Origin: an uncultured cyanobacterium
GTDB taxonomy: Bacteria > Cyanobacteriota > Cyanobacteriia > Cyanobacteriales > Geitlerinemataceae
NCBI GenBank assembly: GCA_937121005.1
Contig: CAKZKB010000106.1
Span: forward strand, 1-6,789
Direction of reading: 5' to 3'
Length of the DNA: 6,789 bases
The notes under the pieces are model-generated. The model had not been told where the DNA came from, did no database searches, and saw only the letters and a list, made by a program, of their open reading frames with translations. Below are positions 1 to 5,508 of this stretch, in pieces (position 1 is the stretch's first letter; each line of letters begins with the position of its first letter). Position numbers and translations under genes: made by a program.

Positions 1-624
1 TGCCACGATCGTAACGTAGTTATTGCGCTCCGATTCAGTTTCTTCAGCAGTGGCAAAATTGCTTTCAAATGTCGTAGTTTCTGCCACTTGCGGCGCACCC
101 GGATCCTCTTGCCCGGAAAGAACGGTTGCGAGGCGTTCTTCTACTGCTAAAAAGGCTTGATTGTACTTGTCGCCCTGGCGCAAAAAGAAGCCTAAAGTGT
201 CTTTAACCACGCTGTCGGCAATGCTGTCGTCGAGCTCCGATTTTGCTCCGTTACCAACGCGAATGGCAGCATCGTTTGTCACTGTATCGAGCACCACCAA
301 CACTTCATTGGCTTCTGCTTCCGGCGTGGGAAACCATTTTTCAAACAAGCTATTGGTAAAACTGGTGGCGGTTTCGCCGTAGTTAAAATGGCGCAAAGTA
401 ACAAAGCGTACTTTCGTTCCCGTTTTCTCGAACACCTGTTCTAACTCGGTAACGAGTTTGGTTTCGTTGATGGGACTGAGAACGTCAGCATCGTCGATAA
501 TGAAGGTGGTATCTTCGGCTGAAAGTACGGGCAGATCGTAAACGCCTGTCGCTTGGGCTGGGGCGGCGAACCAACCGCCGATCGTCAGCAGGGTAGCGAT
601 ACAGAGTGCGAGGAGTCGTTTCAT
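1..624 (-). CDS. psb32: Psb32-like photosystem II repair protein, exported TPM-domain protein (3' part missing)
   Basis: The frame is open from the ATG at 624 to the left edge, giving 208 residues and no stop, so the C-terminus is missing. Residues 1-25 form a signal peptide: MKR, a hydrophobic core (LLALCIATLLTIGG) and an AQA cleavage site at 23-25. A TPM domain follows at about residues 38-170, starting with FIIDDADVLS and containing the block NYGETATSFTNSLFEKWFP and a VLVVLDT strand. These segments match what I recall of cyanobacterial Psb32 (Synechocystis Sll1390 type), a thylakoid protein that protects photosystem II from photodamage and speeds its repair. Family members usually end in a transmembrane helix, which would lie in the missing part. 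There is no clear Shine-Dalgarno sequence, which is common in cyanobacteria. The gene diverges from clpB. The TPM domain call is strong; the Psb32 name rests on remembered similarity, and another TPM protein is the alternative. Confidence 0.82.
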   Translation of the reverse strand, partial: MKRLLALCIATLLTIGGWFAAPAQATGVYDLPVLSAEDTTFIIDDADVLSPINETKLVTELEQVFEKTGTKVRFVTLRHFNYGETATSFTNSLFEKWFPTPEAEANEVLVVLDTVTNDAAIRVGNGAKSELDDSIADSVVKDTLGFFLRQGDKYNQAFLAVEERLATVLSGQEDPGAPQVAETTTFESNFATAEETESERNNYVTIVA

Positions 625-750
625 TGTTTTTATATAAGGAGACTTGCAGTTAAACTAAGTATACGAGACCGATCGCCCCTCGATCGAGTGTCTGTGGGGA
701 GATCTGCGAAGATCGCGACTTCAGTTCCAGCGCCATGGCAAGAATTAGGG

Positions 751-779
751 TTTTCACGTCCGGGGCGATCGTTTAAAAT
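751..779 (+). promoter_or_regulatory. Candidate sigma-70-type promoter for clpB
   Basis: TTTTCA (751-756, 4 of 6 matches to TTGACA) is separated by exactly 17 bp from TAAAAT (774-779, 5 of 6 matches to TATAAT). Transcription would start near 786 and leave a leader of about 170 nt before the clpB ATG. A second TAAAAT at 880-885 has no matching -35 box. This is a motif match only, and a stress sigma factor could use another site. Confidence 0.4.
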
Positions 780-797
780 CTTAACGAGGGTTGGCGA

Positions 798-817
798 TCG
801 CAACGGTAACGTTGCGA
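798..817. repeat. Perfect 8-bp inverted repeat in the clpB leader
   Basis: TCGCAACG (798-805) and CGTTGCGA (810-817) are perfect reverse complements around the 4-base spacer GTAA. The left arm overlaps a HIP1 octamer (794-801), so part of it may be chance. It lies about 20 bp downstream of the candidate -10 box, where it could be a repressor operator or a hairpin in the leader RNA. No T-run follows, so it is not a terminator. Confidence 0.5.
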
Positions 818-957
818 GGGACGGGATCTCTGACCCATTTTACCGCAAATGCCGATCGCGCCGGGAGACAATCTGTTTCTAAAATAAGAGTATCAATGGC
901 GATCGCGACAGCTTCAAGGCTCGATCGCGACTCCGTTTGTCACCGCAGAACCTCGCT

Positions 958-3582
958 ATGCAACCCACGAACCCCAACCAGTTTACCGAAAAAGCCTGGG
1001 AAGCGATTTCCCGCACGCCCGACATTGCCAAAAGTGCCGGACACCAACAACTTGAAAGCGAACATTTGATGTCGTCGCTGCTGCAACGAGATGGCTTGGC
1101 GACGAGCATTTTTAATCGCTTGGAAATGTCGGTGCAGCAACTTCGCGATCGTACCCAAGAATTCATCGATCGCCAGCCAAAAGTAAGTGGAAGCGGTACG
1201 TCTGTCTACTTGGGCCAAAGCCTGGACAAACTGCTCGATCGCGCCGATACCCATCGCAAAAATTATAAAGATGAGTACATTTCCATCGAGCATTTGCTGT
1301 TAGCATATACAAAAGACGATCGCTTTGGCAAGGAACTTTACAAACAGTTCCAACTCACCGAAGCCAAACTCAAAGACGCTATCTCCAAAATTCGCGGATC
1401 TCAAAAAGTGACCGACCAAAACCCAGAAGGAAAATACAACGCCCTGACCAAATACGGACGCGACCTCACCGAAGCTGCCACCGAAGGCAAATTGGATCCG
1501 GTGATCGGTCGAGATGAAGAAATTCGGCGCACCGTACAAATTCTCTCGCGCCGTACTAAAAATAACCCGGTTTTAATTGGCGAACCCGGTGTCGGAAAAA
1601 CCGCGATCGCCGAAGGATTAGCACAGCGCATTGTCAAAGGGGACGTACCCGAATCCTTACGCGATCGTCGCCTGATTGCCCTCGATATGGGGGCCTTAAT
1701 TGCCGGGGCCAAATATCGCGGCGAGTTTGAAGAACGCCTGAAAGCGGTACTCAAAGAAGTCACCGAATCCCAAGGCCAGATTATCATGTTTATCGACGAA
1801 ATTCATACCGTCGTCGGTGCGGGAGCGGTGCAAGGTTCTATGGATGCGGGTAACTTGCTCAAACCCATGTTAGCCCGAGGCGAATTGCGCTGTATTGGAG
1901 CCACTACTTTAGACGAATACCGCAAGTATATCGAAAAAGATGCGGCTCTAGAACGGCGCTTTCAACAAGTCTATATCGACCAACCCAGCGTTGAGGATAC
2001 CATCTCGATTTTACGAGGGATTAAAGACCGCTACGAAACCCACCACAACGTCAAAATTTCCGATACGGCGTTGGTGGCGGCGGCTACACTTTCGACGCGC
2101 TATATCAGCGATCGCTTTTTGCCCGACAAGGCCATCGATTTGGTGGACGAAGCGGCGGCGAAGCTGAAAATGGAAAGCACCTCGAAGCCAGAAGAACTCG
2201 ACGAGATCGATCGTAAAATCATGCAGTTGGAGATGGAAAAACTCTCGCTGCAAAAAGAGAGCGATGCGGCTTCCATCGAGCGGTTACAACGCATCGAAAA
2301 AGAGCTCGCCAACTACAAAGAAGAGCAAGCGGGTCTCAACGCCCAATGGCAAGCGGAAAAAGAAGTGCTCGATCGCCGCAAAACGGTTAAAGAAGAGATC
2401 GATCGCATCAAGGTCGAAATCGAGAATGCCGAGCGCAACTACGATCTCAATCGTGCCGCCGAGCTCAAATATGGCAAACTCTCGGACTTACAAAAAGAAC
2501 TGGAAAAAACTCAATCGGAACTTGAAGAGCGCCAAAGTTACGGCAAATCCCTGTTGCGCGAGGAAGTCACCGAAGCTGACATTGCCGAAATCATCTCCAA
2601 GTGGACTGGGATTCCAGTTAGCAAACTGGTGGAGTCGGAAATGCAAAAACTGCTCCAACTCGAAGACATATTGCACGATCGCGTTATCGGTCAAGAAGAA
2701 GCCGTCACTGCGGTTGCCGATGCCATTCAACGCTCTCGGGCCGGACTTTCCGATCCCAATCGTCCCTTAGCCAGTTTCATTTTTCTCGGGCCGACAGGTG
2801 TGGGTAAAACCGAGCTCGCCAAAGCCTTGGCAGCCTATCTTTTCGACACCGAAGAAGCGATGGTTCGCATCGATATGTCCGAGTACATGGAAAAACACGC
2901 CGTGTCTCGTTTAATTGGTGCGCCTCCGGGATATGTTGGTTACGACGAAGGAGGTCAACTCACCGAAGCAGTGCGCCGCCGTCCGTACTCGGTGATTCTA
3001 TTCGATGAAATCGAAAAAGCGCACCCGGATGTCTTCAATGTACTGCTGCAATTGTTGGACGACGGACGGATTACAGACGCGCAAGGTCGCACGGTAGACT
3101 TTAAAAATGCGATCGCGATTATGACCAGCAATATTGGTTCGCAATTCATCCTCGATGTGTCGGGAGATGACAGCCGTTACGAGGAAATGCGCGATCGGGT
3201 TATCGATACCATGCGATCGAGTTTTCGTCCTGAATTCCTCAACCGCATTGACGAAATTATCATCTTCCACGCCTTGCAAAAAGAACAGTTGCGCGAGATC
3301 GTGAAACTGCAATTGCAACGGTTAGAAGTGCGCCTCGCCGACAAGAAAATGGCGCTGAAACTCTCCGATGAAGCCCTTGACTTTTTAACGGAAGTGGGTT
3401 ACGATCCGGTATATGGGGCGCGGCCGTTAAAACGAGCCATCCAACGCGAAATAGAAACGCCGATCGCCAAAGGAATTTTGCGCGGCGAGTTCAAAGAAGG
3501 AAGTACGGTTTTTGTCGATGTGGAGAACGAACGCTTAGCATTTAAGCCGCTACCAGAAACGCTGCTAACCTCCGCATCATAA
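958..3582 (+). CDS. clpB: ATP-dependent disaggregase ClpB (ClpB1 type)
   Basis: Hexameric Hsp100 AAA+ chaperone of 874 residues, the usual length, which works with DnaK/DnaJ/GrpE to pull polypeptides out of aggregates. The N-terminal Clp repeat domain (about 1-145) is followed by AAA1, with Walker A GEPGVGKT at 208-215, pore loop KYRG at 252-255 and Walker B FIDE at 278-281. The charged coiled-coil M-domain at about 410-530 marks ClpB rather than ClpA or ClpC. AAA2 has Walker A GPTGVGKT at 611-618, pore loop GYVG at 658-661, Walker B FDE at 682-684 and sensor-2 GAR ending at R822. I see no IGL/IGF-type ClpP-binding tripeptide, as expected for ClpB. The start is the ATG giving MQPTNPNQFTEKAWEAI, which matches the cyanobacterial ClpB1 N-terminus; an in-frame TTG at 937 would add seven unconserved residues. 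No Shine-Dalgarno is evident. The gene ends in its own terminator. Resemblance to Synechocystis Slr1641 suggests the heat-inducible ClpB1 paralogue, but this is from memory. Confidence 0.98.
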   Translation: MQPTNPNQFTEKAWEAISRTPDIAKSAGHQQLESEHLMSSLLQRDGLATSIFNRLEMSVQQLRDRTQEFIDRQPKVSGSGTSVYLGQSLDKLLDRADTHRKNYKDEYISIEHLLLAYTKDDRFGKELYKQFQLTEAKLKDAISKIRGSQKVTDQNPEGKYNALTKYGRDLTEAATEGKLDPVIGRDEEIRRTVQILSRRTKNNPVLIGEPGVGKTAIAEGLAQRIVKGDVPESLRDRRLIALDMGALIAGAKYRGEFEERLKAVLKEVTESQGQIIMFIDEIHTVVGAGAVQGSMDAGNLLKPMLARGELRCIGATTLDEYRKYIEKDAALERRFQQVYIDQPSVEDTISILRGIKDRYETHHNVKISDTALVAAATLSTRYISDRFLPDKAIDLVDEAAAKLKMESTSKPEELDEIDRKIMQLEMEKLSLQKESDAASIERLQRIEKELANYKEEQAGLNAQWQAEKEVLDRRKTVKEEIDRIKVEIENAERNYDLNRAAELKYGKLSDLQKELEKTQSELEERQSYGKSLLREEVTEADIAEIISKWTGIPVSKLVESEMQKLLQLEDILHDRVIGQEEAVTAVADAIQRSRAGLSDPNRPLASFIFLGPTGVGKTELAKALAAYLFDTEEAMVRIDMSEYMEKHAVSRLIGAPPGYVGYDEGGQLTEAVRRRPYSVILFDEIEKAHPDVFNVLLQLLDDGRITDAQGRTVDFKNAIAIMTSNIGSQFILDVSGDDSRYEEMRDRVIDTMRSSFRPEFLNRIDEIIIFHALQKEQLREIVKLQLQRLEVRLADKKMALKLSDEALDFLTEVGYDPVYGARPLKRAIQREIETPIAKGILRGEFKEGSTVFVDVENERLAFKPLPETLLTSAS

Positions 3583-3591
3583 CTCTAGATC

Positions 3592-3619
3592 GGGTAGGCA
3601 ACACCTACCCTATTTTTTT
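3592..3619 (+). terminator. Rho-independent terminator of clpB
   Basis: GGGTAGG (3592-3598) and CCTACCC (3604-3610) form a perfect 7-bp stem with loop CAACA, followed at once by TATTTTTTT (3611-3619). It starts 10 bases after the clpB stop codon. Stem, loop and T-run all fit an intrinsic terminator and suggest that the genes to the right need their own promoter. Confidence 0.93.
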
Positions 3620-3771
3620 GCGCGATCGAGCGCGATCGCGACTCATACAATAACAATCTGTCACACCCCTTAGTAAATTTTCGTAAAAATTAGCCAGAAT
3701 TGAGGTAGATCGGGGTGAAGAGTGTAAGAGAACCCGCCAAGGATCTTTACACGCCTATGTATGCAGACACC

Positions 3772-3969
3772 ATGACACAACCGCTTTGTTCCCGACAATG
3801 GCTGCGACATCTCTGTGTTGTCGCCATTGTCGCCATTCCTATCGCGATCGCGGTTCCGCAACTGGCGATCGCCGCCAACCTCAGCCGTGACGATATGACA
3901 ACCGCCACAGCATGGAACTCGCGTACCGAAGAAAGTGAAGACTGCGAGTGGTTGGGACTGTGCGAGTAG
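3772..3969 (+). CDS. Small predicted exported peptide with C-terminal CX5C
   Basis: I do not recognise this 65-residue product. Residues 1-15 are polar to basic (MTQPLCSRQWLRHLC), 16-31 are a hydrophobic core (VVAIVAIPIAIAVPQL), and AIAA at 32-35 fits signal peptidase I. Cleavage there would release about 30 residues, acidic, ending in CEWLGLCE with cysteines at 58 and 64 that might pair in an oxidising compartment. The start is uncertain. The ATG at 3772 gives a normal signal peptide and an MTQ beginning like the next two genes. An in-frame ATG at 3757 or a GTG at 3715, the latter preceded by GAGG at 3702-3705, would lengthen the N-region by 5 or 19 residues. The ATPase gene starts 35 bp downstream on the same strand, so cotranscription is likely. 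An uncleaved single-pass membrane peptide, or a spurious frame, is also possible. Confidence 0.5.
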   Translation: MTQPLCSRQWLRHLCVVAIVAIPIAIAVPQLAIAANLSRDDMTTATAWNSRTEESEDCEWLGLCE

Positions 3970-4004
3970 CACGATTGTAGACCTTTAGTTTGGGATTGAT
4001 AACG

Positions 4005-5348
4005 ATGACGCAGACGATCGCTCCTTTCGATCTTCCCACATTTTACCGCGCTTGCAACCCGAGCAAGACCATCGACATTAGCAATGCCGACGATCGTCCC
4101 TATTATATCGATTTTTCTCCCGTTCGCGGCAGCGACATCATCGAAGAATTGCAGGCGAACATCTCTTTATTTTCTCCGGACGTACCGACTTGTCAACTGT
4201 TCGCCGGACATATTGGCTGCGGAAAATCCACCGAACTGTTACGCTTAAAGGCTGCATTAGAAAACGATGGCTTCCACGTCGTCTATTTCGAGTCGTCGAG
4301 AGACTTGGATATGGCAGATGTGGATGTTGGCGATATTTTACTGGCGATCGCGCATCAAGTCAGCGAAAATTTAGACGCGATCGGTCTGGAGTTGCAACCA
4401 ACAGGATTAAAAGCTATTTTACAAGGTGCGACGGCTTGGTTGCGATCGGAAGTTGATGTCGAAGTGGCTGCTAACATTCCCGGTGTTGGCGAAGTCGGAG
4501 TCAGCAAAGATGGCTTTTCTCTGGGGTTGGGAATTGGCAAGCTGACGGCGAAGACGAAAAACAGTCCCAAATTGCGATCGAAGTTGCGACAGTATTTAGA
4601 ACCGCGAGTCACGGGGATTTTATCTGCCATTAACGATGAGTTACTCGCACCCGCGATCGCGGCTTTGCAGCAACGGGGTAAAAAAGGTCTGGTGGTGATT
4701 ATCGACAACCTCGATCGCCTCGATAGCGTCGCCAAACCCTGGGGACGATTGCAGCCGGAATATCTATTTGTCGATCGCGGCGAACAGTTACGCAATCTCA
4801 ATTGTCACGTTGTTTATACCATCCCGTTAGGGTTAGTGTTTTCTAACGACTTGGGACGCTTAGTGATGCGGTTTGGGGTCGATCCGAAGGTGTTACCAAT
4901 GATTCCCGTGTCTCGACGGGATGGGACAACGGACGAGGAAGGAATGAAATTGCTGCGCCAAATGGTGCTGGTGCGTGCCTTTCCCGGAGGCGATTCGATG
5001 GACTCTCTCGATGCAGTTTTCGACTCGATTGAAAGTCTCGATCGCTTGTGTTGCGTCAGTGGCGGACATCCCCGCAATTTGCTAAAATTACTGCATCGCT
5101 GGATTGAAAAAGAACGCAAGTTGCCTTTGTCTCGGCACAGCTTAGAAGCAGTGATTAAAGAACGTCGCAATCAACTGACGCTTCCCATCGACGATCGCGA
5201 GTGGAAATTGTTACGAAAAGTGGCAGCGAACAAGCGAGTCAACGGACAAGAAGACTATCAAACTTTGGTTCGCAGTACGTTTGTCTTCGAGTATCGAGAT
5301 GAGGAGGGATCGTGGTTTGATATCAATCCTATTCTGGGTAATGGGTAA
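4005..5348 (+). CDS. P-loop ATPase, KAP/STAND-like, function unknown
   Basis: Predicted soluble NTPase of 447 residues. Walker A is GHIGCGKST at 68-76. Walker B lies in GLVVIIDNLDRLD at 228-240, with D234 and the DxLDR signature seen in KAP and STAND-type P-loop proteins. A HVVYTIPL strand at 268-275 sits where a sensor-1 strand would be. SGGHPRNLLKLL from residue 352 matches the GGxPR motif of Orc/STAND-like ATPases. The last 70 residues (REWKLLRKVA..., VFEYRDEEGSWFDINPIL) could be a winged helix. No membrane segment is evident. The ATG at 4005 (MTQTIAPFDLPTFYRACNP) is chosen; a TTG at 3990 would add only five residues and has no ribosome site. I recall similar cyanobacterial proteins only as generic ATP-binding proteins. 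With the TPR gene downstream it probably forms a regulated NTPase module; substrate and output are unknown. The last codons and the stop lie in a heptamer repeat, so the C-terminal end may vary between strains. Confidence 0.88.
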   Translation: MTQTIAPFDLPTFYRACNPSKTIDISNADDRPYYIDFSPVRGSDIIEELQANISLFSPDVPTCQLFAGHIGCGKSTELLRLKAALENDGFHVVYFESSRDLDMADVDVGDILLAIAHQVSENLDAIGLELQPTGLKAILQGATAWLRSEVDVEVAANIPGVGEVGVSKDGFSLGLGIGKLTAKTKNSPKLRSKLRQYLEPRVTGILSAINDELLAPAIAALQQRGKKGLVVIIDNLDRLDSVAKPWGRLQPEYLFVDRGEQLRNLNCHVVYTIPLGLVFSNDLGRLVMRFGVDPKVLPMIPVSRRDGTTDEEGMKLLRQMVLVRAFPGGDSMDSLDAVFDSIESLDRLCCVSGGHPRNLLKLLHRWIEKERKLPLSRHSLEAVIKERRNQLTLPIDDREWKLLRKVAANKRVNGQEDYQTLVRSTFVFEYRDEEGSWFDINPILGNG

Positions 5349-5350
5349 TG
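5337..5350 (+). repeat. Tandem heptamer GGTAATG x2 across the ATPase stop codon
   Basis: Two perfect adjacent copies of GGTAATG lie at 5337-5343 and 5344-5350. The ATPase TAA stop (5346-5348) is inside the second copy. A near-identical pair, GGTAATT x2, sits at the other end of the spacer (5482-5495). Such short tandem heptamers are known from filamentous cyanobacteria. Gain or loss of a unit would shift the reading frame at the C-terminus. Confidence 0.65.
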
Positions 5351-5378
5351 TCAACGAACAACGCATCAACGAACAACG
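5351..5378. repeat. 13-bp direct repeat TCAACGAACAACG
   Basis: Two perfect copies lie at 5351-5363 and 5366-5378, separated by CA, and a partial echo (AACAAG) follows. It sits between the heptamers and the ACCCAAC-type element. It looks like slippage-prone intergenic DNA; no function is evident. Confidence 0.6.
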
Positions 5379-5389
5379 AACAAGAGAAT

Positions 5390-5467
5390 GTAGGTTGGGT
5401 TGAAGTTATGAAACCCAACACAGTCGCAAATTGGTCGCGTTGGGTATCGTTCCTCTACCCAACCTAC
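5390..5467. repeat. Dispersed palindromic repeat, ACCCAAC type (MITE-like)
   Basis: GTAGGTTGGGT (5390-5400) and ACCCAACCTAC (5457-5467) are perfect 11-bp terminal inverted repeats of a 78-bp element. Inside are two more copies of the core in alternating orientation, AACCCAAC (5412-5419) and GTTGGGT (5439-5445), so the element can fold as one long hairpin or as two smaller ones. From memory, repeats with GTAGGTTGGGTT and ACCCAACCTAC ends are widespread in cyanobacterial genomes. No clear target-site duplication flanks it and no transposase is encoded. A short T-rich run (TATTTTC, 5468-5474) follows, too weak to call a terminator. Confidence 0.75.
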
Positions 5468-5474
5468 TATTTTC

Positions 5475-5502
5475 GGTCATTGGTAATTGGTAATTGGAGA
5501 TG
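5475..5502 (+). repeat. Degenerate tandem heptamers, GGTAATT type
   Basis: Four consecutive 7-base units are seen: GGTCATT, GGTAATT, GGTAATT and GGAGATG. The middle two are identical and the outer two degenerate. The array lies directly upstream of the TPR gene, and its last unit supplies the probable ribosome binding site. Confidence 0.65.
5496..5499 (+). promoter_or_regulatory. Shine-Dalgarno GGAG that decides the TPR gene start
   Basis: GGAG at 5496-5499 is directly adjacent to an ATG at 5500, too close to serve it, but 9 bases before the in-frame ATG at 5509. This favours 5509 as the start. The site lies in the last degenerate unit of the heptamer array. Confidence 0.55.
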
Positions 5503-5508
5503 TTTGGT

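Larger units (their letters stand above)
625..957. other. Divergent intergenic region between psb32 and clpB
   Basis: This 333-base gap separates two divergent genes and should carry both promoters. It is rich in GATCG and HIP1-type sequence, with full HIP1 octamers at 794-801 and 899-906. The sequence GATCGCGACT occurs at 711-720 and 923-932, and again downstream of clpB at 3634-3643. On the minus strand a TATACT hexamer (663 to 658) is a possible -10 box for psb32, but I see no good -35 box 16-18 bp upstream. On the plus strand there is a better clpB promoter and an 8-bp inverted repeat, listed separately. No CIRCE element (TTAGCACTC-N9-GAGTGCTAA) is present. Short open frames here lack ribosome binding sites and recognisable products. 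Confidence 0.6.

Noticed and set aside
553..882. Open frame running from inside psb32 into the intergenic region
   Set aside because: It lies antisense to psb32, and its product is rich in Arg and Asp from GATCG repeats with no family features.
937..957. TTG start for clpB at 937
   Set aside because: It would add seven residues not seen in ClpB1 proteins; ATG 958 gives the canonical MQPTNPNQFTEKAWEAI start.
625..957. CIRCE/HrcA operator upstream of clpB
   Set aside because: No TTAGCACTC-N9-GAGTGCTAA or close variant was found in the region.
896..1069. Short open frame from ATG 896 overlapping the clpB start, a possible regulatory upstream ORF
   Set aside because: It has no ribosome binding site, starts inside HIP1 sequence and overlaps clpB out of frame with no recognisable product; it is probably chance.
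1300..3318. Several antisense open frames within clpB
   Set aside because: They are shadows of a strongly conserved coding region on the plus strand, with low-complexity Ser/Arg- or Phe-rich products and no ribosome sites.
4355..5170. Antisense open frames within the ATPase gene
   Set aside because: The plus-strand frame has Walker A, Walker B and GGxPR motifs; the antisense products have no recognisable domain.
5390..5474. The palindromic element as a rho-independent terminator
   Set aside because: The stem arms are 56 bases apart and only a short mixed T-run follows; it fits a dispersed repeat better.
5351..5502. CRISPR-like repeat region
   Set aside because: The units are 7 or 13 bases long with no regular spacers and no cas genes; they are intergenic tandem and palindromic repeats.
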